Made by a program: the position numbers and the translations under genes. A model generated the notes under the pieces. It saw nothing but the letters and a program-made list of their open reading frames with translations, was not told where the DNA came from and ran no database searches. Source: Aaosphaeria pasadenensis (taxonomy: Eukaryota > Ascomycota > Dothideomycetes > Pleosporales). From it: DNA of 64,000 bases. The stretch is taken from the NCBI GenBank assembly GCA_022813625.1, contig JAKLMB010000013.1, positions 372,001 through 436,000 on the forward strand, written 5' to 3'. Of this stretch, positions 36,147-46,745 are shown one piece after another (position 1 is the stretch's first letter; each line of letters starts with the position of its first letter).

Positions 36147-37599
36147 CTAACGACCACCTCGGCCGCCACGGCTACGTATCCGCCTGAGGATATCCTCACC
36201 GGCACCGCCGGAACGCTTGTTCGCCTGGTCATTGTAGATGACATTGCTCTTCGGCACAACGGTATAGGTTGTTGGGCCAGCCTCCATGCGAGCACGTTGG
36301 AAGACGCGGGGGGCCTCAAGAGCTTTGGCGCGTGCAGCAGCAGCAGCAGCTTGACTGCCTCCAGGCTGAGAGTTGCGAACAGGAAGTCTCCTAGAATAAG
36401 AATTAGCACAGGATATACTAAAAGATTTGGAACAACATACGTAGGGTCGTAGTCGGCCTGTTGAAACTCCTTCTTGCGGTAGTCGTCGGTGCGTCGCAGA
36501 ATGGGGCGAGTCCAATCCGTGAAAAGGCGCTCAGCTTGCCTCTTGATGCCTAACTCGGGCCGCTTGCTCTTTATGTAGAACATGATAACCTTGCCAATGC
36601 CAGAAGCCACCAATGTGTCCTTGTTAACAGGGAGTTTGCCTAGGGCAGCAAATAGTTCTTTCTGGATATTATATGCGGGCAAGCTACCATCGCTCAGAGG
36701 TTCGAGGAAGAAACGGACGGCTTCGAGAAGATTTGTTTCCGGATCGACGATGTTTTCCTTGAGGGTACTCTTATTGAGGATCGTGACAACTTCGGGAAGG
36801 AGTTTGAGCTTGTGGCGGGCAGGTTCACCGCGCTGGCGGCCCTCGTTGTCGGCCTCGGCAGCTGCAGACATTCGCTTTCGCATTTCTTCGATCTCCTGGT
36901 CGGCCATTTGCTCCAGATCAATATCGCCCTTCTTGCGCCTACGTGATGAACTTCCCTTAGTTGCCTCATCCATGGCCCTTTCCAAAGCGCGTCTCCGGCC
37001 TAGATGGTTGAGTTAGTAATCTCCAACTTACTTTACAGAAATAAAAACCTACGCTCTTCTGGAGTGAGGTTCTCCTCCGGTTCCTCCTCTGGGCTGGCCC
37101 CTCGTATCCTCTCCGCTTTCTTAGATCGTTTGCTCTTCCTGCTGCCAGCATCTTCAGGTGCTCCCGGATCTTCATCGCGATTCTTCTTCCTGCGAGGCTT
37201 GTCTGCCCTTCTCTTCTTCTTTTTAACTGGCTCCGCTTCACCCTCTGCACGTTTTCTTTTGTGAACACCAATCAATCCGACATTGGTGTCATCAATCATT
37301 TGCGGCGCGCGCTCCTCGATGGCAATGTCGCCAACATCAAACTCGGCCAATCGGTCCTCATCGGCCACAGATGATAGTTCTGATTCATTGTCAGACAGTC
37401 CAGCCTCCTCTACATCCTCCTGATCAGGCATCCCAGGTTCCTTCTCCGTCACTTCCATATCCTGATCGGGGTCGCCAATAGGGGGGTTTGGTGTGGAATT
37501 CTCTTCATCGATTTCAGGGCGTAGTGGATCATCAGGATCATTACCAGCCTCTGGAAGCTGGTCATTGTCGTGATCAGACACGAACTTCGCGTCCTCCAT
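36147..37599 (-). CDS. IWS1: transcription elongation factor IWS1/SPN1
   Basis: Three exons: 37053-37599, 36441-36999 and 36147-36390, giving 449 residues. The N-terminal 185 residues are acidic with Lys/Arg-rich blocks (KRKRAEGE, KKKKRRADKPRRKK) and are probably disordered. The conserved core (about 235-370) is the TFIIS N-terminal-like helical domain, recognisable from LPEVVTILNKSTLKENIVD, QKELFAALGKLPVNKDTL and GIGKVIMFYIKSKRPEL. Spn1 travels with RNA polymerase II and Spt6 and binds histones. The tail ends in an RGG-like stretch (RSRGGRGGR). I started at the ATG at 37599. A pyrimidine-rich AG (at about 37619) just upstream suggests a 5' UTR intron. Divergent from PCF11. Confidence 0.93.
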
Positions 37600-38233
37600 G
37601 GTGATTGCGCGCAGGCGTCTGAAAGGATTATGCACAATTTGTGTGTTACGCAGATGGACGTGTGGCTCTAATGGGATACGGGTGGCGGGAACAACGAACT
37701 GATTGTCGAGGTTGTGATGGAGTTGATCAAAGAAAAGTGAAAGGGAGAGAGAGTGAACTTTGGTGATGGGAGGCGTGCTTAGTCATCGGTCATCGGTCAT
37801 CGGAACAAGGGTACAACTCACGACACAATAGGAACTGTAACCTCACTTCTGATCTACGCGCAAGACTAATCTCACGCGTATCCTTGCCGCTCAAATAGCT
37901 TTCGACTTGTTTACTGAAGGACGGATCGATTCTAACAATTGTTCTAACAGCTGCTACTTGCTTTGATACCTGAAGGGAGAAGCCTTCGAGGAAGTGTGGC
38001 GCAGAGCCTTCCAAACAAACTCCCATAGTTGAATCTGCGCCTACATTGCGACGTCGCATTGAGCGGACATAACGCGCGGTCTGTGGAATAGGCTTGATAG
38101 CATCTGTGAGAATAATTCTACTTCTCTTAAACAGATACTGATCTAACAACTGCCCAGGCCTTTCTGTTATAGACGCGCTCTGACTTGAACCCACGAGACA
38201 CCCTCTGTTCCTTCCAACATCGACATCAACAAC
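37600..38233. promoter_or_regulatory. shared upstream region of IWS1 and PCF11
   Basis: About 630 bases lie between the start codons of two divergent RNA polymerase II factors, so it must hold both promoters. A TCATCGG repeat occurs at about 37782-37802. An acceptor-like site near 37619 suggests a spliced IWS1 leader. The minus-strand frame over 37790-38398 overlaps PCF11 coding sequence and is not supported. Confidence 0.45.
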
Positions 38234-39739
38234 ATGGACTACTCCTCGGAAGTAGCCGACGATTTTCGAGAGGCGCTTAAAGACCTCAAAACAAACAGTA
38301 GGCCTGAAATCAACACCCTCACGATCATTGCTAGGGAAAATACAGAGCACGCCCAGGTCATCGCAAGGGAGCTGGAGAACCACATTCGTACAACCCATCC
38401 TAGCTACAAGCTACCGGCACTGTATGTACTCGATTCGATAGTAAAGAATGTCGGCACGCCATACACTGTCTACTTCGGTCTCAACCTATACCGAACATTC
38501 ATGGACGCATACAGCCTCACAGATGCCGGCACACGCAAAGCAATGGAGACCCTCCTTCGAACCTGGAAGTTACCAATGCCCGACTCTGTCGATTCTCGAC
38601 CCGTCTTCTCCCAAGAAGTCACTCGCGATATTGAGAATGCTTTGATCAAACTCCGAACCGTTGCCGTTCAACAACAGGCGCACGCTCAGCAGCAGTCAAG
38701 CAGGCATGGGCTTCCTCCCAAACCGCCTATGCCGAACAATGGAGGCTGGCCCAACACACCAACACCACCCCCTCAACAGCAGAGAAATTTTCCTACGCCA
38801 CCACCTCCACAAGCAAATGGATATCCGCCACCACCTCCCCAGCAGCAGACTACCTTTTCTCCACTTCCCCAGCAACAGTCTAGTTTCCCCACCCCTAACA
38901 CGCAACAGACGGGCTTTCAATTACCACCCAACTTCCCGCAAATCCCTGGGTTCCAACTACCACCTAATTTCAATTTTGCCCAGTTCCAGCCTCCCCCTCC
39001 TCCAATTCCGACCCCTCCCGTCCCTGCACCTGCACCTGCATATTCCCAACAGCCTCCACCTACAGTGAATCTTGCTGCGCTTTTGGCGCAGCTACAGTCT
39101 GCTGCGACGCCAACGCCCGCACCAGCACTTGCTCCAACACCTACTCCAGCCCCCCAACCTCAGCAGATAGCAGCATCGGTTGAGTTGACTACTTCATCAA
39201 TGAAGATTCCTCGTCCTCAGTTGATAAATAAGCTGTATGCCCCTAATATGTGCTTGACTTGCGGAAGGCGCTTTGAAAATACCGTGGAGGGGAAGCAGAA
39301 GAAGTCAGATCATATGGACTGGCATTTCCGCGTCAAGAATTCCTTAGCATCGAGTCGGGGTGTCCATCGTACGTGGTATCTCACGGAGAAGGAGTGGATA
39401 GTATATCGAGAGTTCGATGAAGCCTTGAATGAGACTCCAACTGAGGTGAAACCAGCAAGTGGAGCTGATAAGAAACGCTATGTCCCCGCACCGCCGGGTC
39501 TCACATCATGTCCCATTTGTCTTGATGAATTTAAGCCTACATGGAATGCTGAAGCGAATGATTTTGTCTTCATGGACGCCGTAGAGGTTAATAAGAAGAT
39601 CTATCATGTGAGCTGCTGGGAAGAAGTCAATGGCGGACCTTATATTCCAACGCCAGGTACACCGAATTCCACAGCTTCAACCAAACGAAAGGCCGATGCA
39701 CAAGACTGGCACTCTGGAAAACGACCAAATTGGGGCTGA
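38234..39739 (+). CDS. PCF11: mRNA 3'-end processing factor PCF11
   Basis: A single exon of 501 residues, start context CAACATGG. Residues 1-140 are a CTD-interacting domain (FREALKDLKTNSRPEINTL, followed by YVLDSIVKNVGTPY) that binds the phosphorylated tail of RNA polymerase II. A long Pro/Gln-rich low-complexity part (about 145-315) follows, with many PPPPPQ runs. Two zinc-finger modules come next: CLTCGRRF with DHMDWHF (about 338-362), and CPICLDEF with HVSCWEE (about 425-465). Between them WYLTEKEWI resembles the Clp1-binding segment. It is part of cleavage factor IA, which cuts and terminates transcripts. The gene is divergent from IWS1, another polymerase II factor. Confidence 0.93.
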   Translation: MDYSSEVADDFREALKDLKTNSRPEINTLTIIARENTEHAQVIARELENHIRTTHPSYKLPALYVLDSIVKNVGTPYTVYFGLNLYRTFMDAYSLTDAGTRKAMETLLRTWKLPMPDSVDSRPVFSQEVTRDIENALIKLRTVAVQQQAHAQQQSSRHGLPPKPPMPNNGGWPNTPTPPPQQQRNFPTPPPPQANGYPPPPPQQQTTFSPLPQQQSSFPTPNTQQTGFQLPPNFPQIPGFQLPPNFNFAQFQPPPPPIPTPPVPAPAPAYSQQPPPTVNLAALLAQLQSAATPTPAPALAPTPTPAPQPQQIAASVELTTSSMKIPRPQLINKLYAPNMCLTCGRRFENTVEGKQKKSDHMDWHFRVKNSLASSRGVHRTWYLTEKEWIVYREFDEALNETPTEVKPASGADKKRYVPAPPGLTSCPICLDEFKPTWNAEANDFVFMDAVEVNKKIYHVSCWEEVNGGPYIPTPGTPNSTASTKRKADAQDWHSGKRPNWG

Positions 39740-40449
39740 TGTCTGCTGCTATGCACATCCGAGCAAGTTGAACATCTATCTTTTCGATGCATAGCGCGGC
39801 GTACCAAGCCCTGGGAATATTGGCTACAAGTTATAAGAGGCATGGCGTTCGAATTCTTTGCATCCTAGGTTGCTCTTTGATTCTCGGGCGATATTCATCG
39901 GCCTGTCATGAATTTGCCGTGCATGTAATTATCAAGCTGCTAAACACTTACCGGTGTTCCATCACAGGCTTTAAATTAGAATACTGAATTTGTCCTTCGA
40001 TTAGTTGTTAACATCCCATTGTTGTGCTCTACAAAAATACCACCAATTGTCGCCTCCTGATGGCAGTTATCTGGCTGTTTGGGGTGATAGTCTCGACAAT
40101 AATTACAAGATATGTTTGTCAGTCCAATCTGTTTTTAACATCTGAAGTTAATTTTCTGGTAGCAAGACATGTATATCCTCCACTCATTAATGATCGCTAC
40201 GATTACGCGTGCTTCACCACTTGGTACAATAACAATGATGTGTTTACCTCAATTCAGTTAAGTGAGTGGACCAGTGATCTGATTGGTCATTGGTCACCCA
40301 CCGCGGGCGCGAACCATGACTCGCATGAGCTGCAGCGACGGCCGCTAAAACTATATTTCTTCCTACCTAATCGCTAACACTATCCAATTCTGCGACTCAC
40401 TGAGCTAAGTTTTACCTCCGCAGCTTGCGATATCTCAGAAACCGCAAGC
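39740..40449. other. intergenic between PCF11 and RPC2
   Basis: About 700 bases. A frame at 40024-40377 lacks an ATG start in context and gives random-looking sequence. The last 60 bases before 40450 are the RPC2 leader. I see nothing else. Confidence 0.5.
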
Positions 40450-43400
40450 ATGGTGGAAAAAAAGGTATGTCTATATTGTACCATAAGTCATCTGCTCTGT
40501 CACTCACCTAAACCAACCAGGATCCTCCCAGGTTCAAACCCAAAGCTCCCGCGCGCGGGGCACGAGCAAGACCGCAAGCTTCCGCCGCCGCAAATGCTAC
40601 GAATAGCAGCGCACCGAACGCTGCAGAGAAAACAAGCGAAGCAGTGACCTCCAATGTTGAAGAAACGAACGATGCGCAGAACAACCCCCCATCTGCAGTG
40701 GCGAACCCTGCTCCGGAGCCGAAAGAGGCTCGACGTAGAAATGCCCCAAGAAATACAGGAAAGGACGAGTTCGCGGCACTACTTGAGCCGTTCTATTACG
40801 GAAAATCCTTGACCGACCCTATCAACACAGCTGAAGATAAATGGAATTTGTTGCCGGCGTTCCTCAAGACTAAAGGTCTCGTGAAGCAGCACATCGATTC
40901 CTTCAATCACTTTGTCGATGTCGGCCTAAAGAACATACTGGAGGCTAACAAGATCATACGCAGTGATGTTGATCCAAGATTCAAGCTTATGTACACCGAT
41001 ATCCGAGTAGGACTTCCCAACCGTCAGGACGAAGACGACCTCGAGAACCACAAGAGTTCAATTACACCTAACGAGTGCCGACTTCGCGACATGACCTACG
41101 CCGCACCAATCCTGGTGGACATTATATACACAAGAGGAGGTGTGCGAGTCAAAAGAGCAGGCATCAGGATTGGTAGAATGCCTATAATGTTGAGGAGTAA
41201 CAAGTGCAAACTTGCGCACAAGAATGATCGCGAGCTTGCCGTAATGGAGGAATGTCCACTTGATCCCGGAGGCTACTTTGTTGTTCGAGGACAAGAAAAA
41301 GTTATTCTCGTACAGGAGCAGCTCAACAAGAATCGTGTCATCGTAGAGAGCGCAAAAGGAATTATGCAGGCAAGCGTTACCAGTTCGACCCATGAGAGGA
41401 GGACCAAAACGTACGTCATACAGAAGAAGGGTCTTATGTTCCTTCGCCATAACACGCTGTCCGAGGAAATCCCCATCGTATTCGTTCTCAAGGCTCTAGG
41501 AGTCCGATCAGATAAAGAGATTCTTCTCATGGTAGCCGGTGAAGATAGCGCATACCAAGACGACTTCGCCATAAATTTCGAGGCTTGCGCAAGAGAAGGA
41601 ATCTTTACTCAACTGAAGGCATTGGAGTACATTGGACACAGGGTGCGGCTTGTGAAAAAGCCCGCTGGGGCTTCACGCATGCGCAACTACGTTGCAGAAG
41701 CTATTGAATGTCTATCGAACGTTGTGCTGCCTCACGTGAAGGTCGAGAACCACAACTTCCATCCCAAGGCACTCTACGTCGCGTTCATGGCACGAAGAGT
41801 GCTACAGGCTATTGAAGATCCCTCCCTTGTTGACGACAGAGACTATGTTGGAAACAAGCGTCTTGAGTTGGCTGGTCAGATGTTGGCCCTCCTATTTGAA
41901 GATCACTTCAAGAGGTTCAATTTCGACTTCAAGATGAGTATCGACAAAGTGCTTAAGAAGCAAAATCGAGCACAGGAGTTTGACGCCTTCTCACATTTCA
42001 ACGTCCACAAGAACCACATCACGCTAGGAATGGAGCGTGCTCTGGCCACTGGCAACTGGAGTCTAAAGCGTTTCAAGATGGACCGAGCCGGTGTAACCCA
42101 TGTGCTGAGTCGACTCAGTTACATTGCCGCACTGGGTATGATGACCAGAATTTCAAGTCAGTTCGAGAAGACTAGGAAGGTTTCTGGTCCTCGTGCATTG
42201 CAACCTTCACAGTTCGGCATGTTGTGCACTTCCGATACGCCCGAAGGTGAAGCTTGCGGTCTTGTAAAGAATTTGGCTTTGATGACCCACATCACCACAG
42301 AAGACGACGAGCGTCCCATCCGTAACATTGTCTTTGCACTGGGTGCACAAGATGTGTCTTCCTTCAGTGGCGAAGAAATCCACACGAAGGGCGTCTACAC
42401 TGTCTTCCTCAATGGTACCCCTATGGCAATCACGCATCTGCCTAAACACTTCCTGGGAAGATTCAGGAAGCTTAGACGTGCTGGACGCCTCTCAGAGTTC
42501 ACCAGCATTCACATCAATCACGACCACCGGGCAGTTCATATTGCCACGGACGAAGGTCGAATTTGTAGACCTCTGATCATTGTCGAAAACAAACGTCCAA
42601 AGGTTACCGCTCGCTATCTCAAAGCACTTCGCAACGGTACTATGGGCTTCGACGGCTTTTTGAGCCGCGGACTTGTGGAGTATGTTGATACCAACGAGGA
42701 GAATGATACCATGATTGCGACGTACGAGAGAGACATTGACGAACACACAACCCATCTCGAAATCGAGCCCTTCACTATTCTAGGTGCTGTCGCTGGTCTT
42801 ATTCCGTATCCGCATCACAATCAGTCTCCACGTAATACCTACCAATGTGCTATGGGTAAACAAGCTATCGGTGCTATTGCATACAACCAGTTCACGAGGA
42901 TCGACACCTTACTCTACCTAATGGTCTACCCGCAACAGCCCATGGTAAAGACGCGAACAATCGAACTGACGAAATACGACAAACTTCCCGCGGGCCAAAA
43001 TGCTACTGTTGCTGTCATGTCATATTCTGGTTACGATATTGAGGATGCCCTGGTGCTCAACAAAGCATCTTGTGATCGTGGTTTTGGACGTTGTCAGGTG
43101 TTCAAGAAGACTGTCCTTCCCTTGAAGACGTATGCGAACGGAGCGACGGATCGTGTAGACGCCACAGCCATTAAGAGGGACAATCCCAAGCATAACGGAT
43201 TGGGCGTTGATGGACTTGCACAAGTTGGAGCACGACTCAACCAAGGAGATACCTTTGTAATGAAATCGACGCCTACTGTTACTGTTCCAAGTGCTGGACC
43301 CATCAGCTACCAGACAAAGGCCCTCAACTACAAGCTCCCAGACTGTGCATACGTGGACAAGGTCTGCATCACCGAAAACGAAACCAGCGGAGGCACCGTC

Positions 43401-44186
43401 ATCAAGTTCCTGATGCGACAAACCCGCAGGCCGGAACTTGGCGACAAGTTCTCCTCCCGCCACGGACAGAAGGGCGTGGTAGGCCTCATCTCCCCACAAG
43501 AAGACATGCCCTTCAACGACCAAGGCATCTGCCCCGACATCATCATGAACCCCCACGGTTTCCCCTCCCGTATGACAGTCGGCAAGATGATGGAGCTCCT
43601 CTCCGGCAAAGCCGGCGTGATGCGTGGCACCCTCGAATACGGCACCTGCTTCGGCGGCAGCAAAGTCGTCGACATGTCGCAAGTGCTCCTCGAGCACGGC
43701 TTCAGCTACTCCGGCAAAGACTACCTCACCTCCGGCATCACGGGCGAGGCCCTCCAATTCTACGTCTTCTTCGGCCCCATCTACTACCAGAAACTCAAGC
43801 ACATGGTCCAGGACAAAATGCACTCGCGCGCCCGCGGTCCCCGTGCCATCCTCACCCGCCAGCCCACTGAAGGTCGTGCCCGCGACGGCGGTCTGCGTCT
43901 CGGAGAGATGGAACGTGATTGTCTTATCGCGTACGGTGCGAGCCAGTTGCTGCTCGAGCGCCTTATGATCTCGTCCGACGCCCACCAGGTCGATGTGTGC
44001 AATAAGTGCGGCCAGATGGGTAGCATGGGCTGGTGCCAGACGTGCCAGTCCGAGGAGGCGATTCGCCATCTCACAATGCCGTATGCGGCTAAGCTACTCA
44101 TCCAGGAACTCGGAAGTATGAACGTCAAGGTTGCTATTGGACTTGAGGATGAGTTCCCGTATGATCACGGCAGGATGAAGGTTTAG
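40450..44186 (+). CDS. RPC2: RNA polymerase III second-largest subunit RPC2
   Basis: Two exons: 40450-40464 (five codons, MVEKK) and 40521-44186, giving 1226 residues. The core matches the beta-like subunit of polymerase III (yeast Ret1) rather than Rpb2 or Rpa135: GLVKQHIDSFNHFVD, SDVDPRFKLMYTDIRVG, IGRMPIMLRSNKC and LDPGGYFVVRGQEKVILVQE. The hybrid-binding domain has GDKFSSRHGQKGVVG (about nucleotide 43440). The C-terminal zinc ribbon is CNKCGQMGSMGWCQTC (about 44001-44048). The enzyme makes tRNA, 5S rRNA and U6. The first 75 residues are an Ala/Pro/Lys-rich extension. The last 15 residues (LEDEFPYDHGRMKV) differ from yeast, and the frame stays open after the TAG at 44184-44186 (see separate entry). 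Confidence 0.95.
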
Positions 44187-44366
44187 GATCCCTTCAAATC
44201 CTTGGGATTGGAGCCGTGCAAGGTGAGTAATTTACAGGAGGACATCAAGCTTGCTATGATGAACTCATTGAAAGCAACGGACACTGACACTGGCATTGAA
44301 GAGACTCAATCAGAAGACGGAAAAGAATACGAGGCAATGACCTTGAATGTCGAGGAGGACATTTGA
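44187..44366 (+). other. open frame continuing in phase past the RPC2 stop
   Basis: Directly after the RPC2 TAG, 59 more codons are open in the same frame and end at TGA (44364-44366). The sequence is acidic and protein-like (DPFKSLGLEPCKVSNLQ, then EDIKLAMMNSLK, ending NVEEDI). A weak donor GTTTAG at 44181 and an acceptor TTTACAG ending at 44237 would remove a 57-base intron including the stop and attach the last 42 codons. It is therefore either 3' UTR, an alternative spliced end, or a readthrough extension. The sequence alone does not decide. Confidence 0.3.
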
Positions 44367-44871
44367 TACGATAACATGCATAGCGTGGCGACGAGTGTTT
44401 CTTATATGGGAGGCTCTTTTTTGTAATGGCATTTCAGGAGTAGAATGGGTCTGGCCTGGCTTTCTGGCATGAGAGCGTTCTTCATGTTTATGGAAGTCAA
44501 TGGGCTGAAATTCACAATTTGTTCCTGTAGCTTGCTTCATGATTAGATCATCAAGCAGTAGTTGAACAGATAAACAATCAAAACATGTAATTTGTATAAG
44601 GCTTTCATTGTGTGATTTAAGACGGAAAACCCAAGGGTTTGGTATGGTTCACTGGCCCACTACCCATGGTCTGCCATGTTATGATATGGACCGTTGCATT
44701 CATGCTCGGTATGACATATCTACGCCCTGATTCGGATCTGAACGATCCTATTATGGCAAATGCTCCCTTCAACCATTAAGCATTATCTCGTTTTGGTACA
44801 TGATACCTGGACTGCAGACATGTGTACCCCAAGCATAGGTCCGATCTAGCACTGCGGCCCAATTTTACTAC
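44367..44871. other. intergenic, convergent 3' ends of RPC2 and the F-box gene
   Basis: About 500 bases between converging genes. I see no further feature. Confidence 0.5.
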
Positions 44872-45312
44872 TCATCCTGGGCCGATGAAACTCCAAAGCC
44901 GCTCCCTGGTGGCCGGGCTCAGTGATGTTGCGGGCAGATACCTCGCAATAAGGCGTCGATGCGCGAATATGACGGCGATTACATCAGCCGGTTCGAGAGA
45001 TCTCAGTATCAACTCGACTAGCTCGATCGGTAGAATTCCAGGTCCTGGAGGATCCGGGCGTGTGTTTTCTATTGGCGCTGCTCTATTCTGCCAAGCGCCG
45101 GTGATTCGATGATAGATGTCTACCGTAAGTGGAGGAACCAGGCCATGGCGCTCGAGCGTAGGGTAGATGGCGAGGGCGAAGCTGAGATAGTCTTCTGTCC
45201 GGATGTACTGGGTGATTAGTAGTAGTAATTCAGCAGGTAGACTATGAAAGCCTCTCGGCGGCGGCGGCGGCGGTGGTGAAGACGGTGGGCTTTCTGCCCC
45301 TGCAGTGGACAT
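44872..45312 (-). CDS. F-box-like protein, 146 residues
   Basis: A single-exon frame of 146 residues. After a Pro-rich start (SPPPPPPPRG) an F-box-like segment appears at about 22-60 (FHSLPAELLLLITQYI, then DYLSFALAIYPTLERHG). A second similar segment lies at about 93-125 (ILPIELVELILRSLEPADVI). F-box segments bind Skp1 and recruit targets to SCF ubiquitin ligases. Fungal genomes hold many short lineage-specific members with unknown targets. The start codon lies three bases beyond the stop of PGA1 on the same strand and in the same frame, so there is no room for its own promoter between them. It may be expressed from a shared transcript, by readthrough, or from a promoter inside PGA1. Function unproven. 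Confidence 0.55.
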   Translation of the reverse strand: MSTAGAESPPSSPPPPPPPRGFHSLPAELLLLITQYIRTEDYLSFALAIYPTLERHGLVPPLTVDIYHRITGAWQNRAAPIENTRPDPPGPGILPIELVELILRSLEPADVIAVIFAHRRLIARYLPATSLSPATRERLWSFIGPG

Positions 45313-45315
45313 GCC

Positions 45316-46152
45316 TCAGTCTGTGTGAGGTTTTGAAGGTGCTTCTGTGGCGATTGAAAGAAGCCAACGATATATGTAGGTTGACAGGAACCAGGCGCCT
45401 ACTGCGAGGATGATGATGTATATTCCCACAGGAATCAATGAGCGCGGTAGAATGTTCAAGATGAACGGATCGAGAATGATATCGACGTCCACAGGAAGAG
45501 GATGCTCCATTAACGTGTGATTCTTAGTGTAGAATGCAGCGGCAGCCTGCACTCGTAGGAACAGTATGGACTGCGCCGAAGGAGGAATATCACTATACGC
45601 ATGTGCTACGGTTCCTGGCTTTAAATCCTGCCTTCCTTCACTGTAACGCACCAGAGACTGCGATAGTTCGGGTGTATCAAAAACGTCCGTGAGTGGATAG
45701 GCGTCGAGCCAGAAGTCAGTTGGTGACTAGAGGATGTGTTAGTGACTTTGTCTTTCAACAACCAAAGACGAGAGAACCGGAATATGACGCCCATTGCGAT
45801 AATGGAAGCCTATTCGAGCAATGGTAATATCAAAAAGTATATATAAGAGTAAACTTACAGTCGCAGGCCAACAGATGCGGACCTCGTATCTTTGCCCGCT
45901 GGTAAGACCCTGTAGTATGTACCAAGACTCAGCACCGCGGGGCGCGGCACCCGTTGGAAACTGTACAGAGAGTTGTGTTCCCAGGGCAGACGTGTGGAGG
46001 GGAGAAAGAGAGTCTAGATAGAGGTCGTCAAGGTTTGGGTGCACATTGGAGATTGTAACAGGGCTCGGGCCAAGGAAGATGGTCTTTTCGACGTTGGCTG
46101 TCACTGTCCAGGCGTGTGTGACAAGACAGCAAAGCCAGGGGATGAAGCGCAT
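45316..46152 (-). CDS. PGA1: GPI-mannosyltransferase II cofactor Pga1
   Basis: Two exons: 45859-46152 and 45316-45726, giving 234 residues. The product has a signal peptide (MRFIPWLCCLVTHAWTVTA), a lumenal domain and one transmembrane helix near the C-terminus (IPVGIYIIILAVGAWFL). The family hallmarks are NVEKTIFLGPSPVTI near residue 20, the block ESWYILQGLTSGQRYEVRIC (about 73-92), and FWLDAYPLTDVFDTPEL just after the splice. In yeast, Pga1 partners Gpi18 in the endoplasmic reticulum to add the second mannose to the GPI anchor precursor. The assignment rests on these motifs and on topology. The TGA stop is followed by one codon (GGC) and then by the ATG of the F-box-like gene in the same frame. 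Divergent from alpha-tubulin. Confidence 0.75.
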
Positions 46153-46745
46153 ATTTGGTGGGCGGCGGCTGCGGAGTAGGTTGTATTGCGTGCACAACGG
46201 AGTAACAGACTGGTCATTCTCTGGGACATGAGTTGAATATAAGTGCCATTGAAGTTGAAGCTGATCTAGGTGTTCTGTCTGCCGTGTGGACTCTCGCGAG
46301 CTTGTTCTGTTGCCGACCTGGCCTGGCCTGAGGCAATGCAATGGAACGGTGGTCGCAGTTTGTGGTCAGTGAGATGAGTAGAGTTGAGGTAATGTATACG
46401 AAGTATCTAGTCGTAACGGAGGGTGAGAAGGATACTTCAGTATTCGTACATACTGTGTAAGTATAATGTTCCTCCCGTCACAGTGTAGGCAGCTGGCACT
46501 GGCACTGGGCAGTGACCCTCAGTGTCCCCACATCCCTGCATTGGCTTGCTCACCAATGCGGTTTAGCGTAAACAGGGCCCTAACTTTGCTTGTACAACAA
46601 CACACTTGGGAGTCTGAACACCACTCTCCGCCTCTCTCTCTCTCTCTTTCCCACACTCCTCCTCCATTAACCACAACTCTCCGCCTTCTTTCTCTGTTAA
46701 ACACTTTCGACTCCCCCTTGAACACTTCCTCCATCTCTATTCACC
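46153..46745. promoter_or_regulatory. shared upstream region of PGA1 and alpha-tubulin
   Basis: About 590 bases between divergent start codons. A CT repeat lies at about 46627-46650, followed by pyrimidine-rich sequence down to the tubulin ATG. Such CT tracts are typical near transcription starts of strongly expressed filamentous-fungal genes. Confidence 0.55.

Noticed and set aside
40024..40377. A 117-codon frame before RPC2
   Set aside because: It lacks an ATG at its start and gives no recognisable protein.
43020..44069. A 349-codon minus-strand frame
   Set aside because: It is the antisense of the RPC2 C-terminal part, with the same codon-bias explanation.
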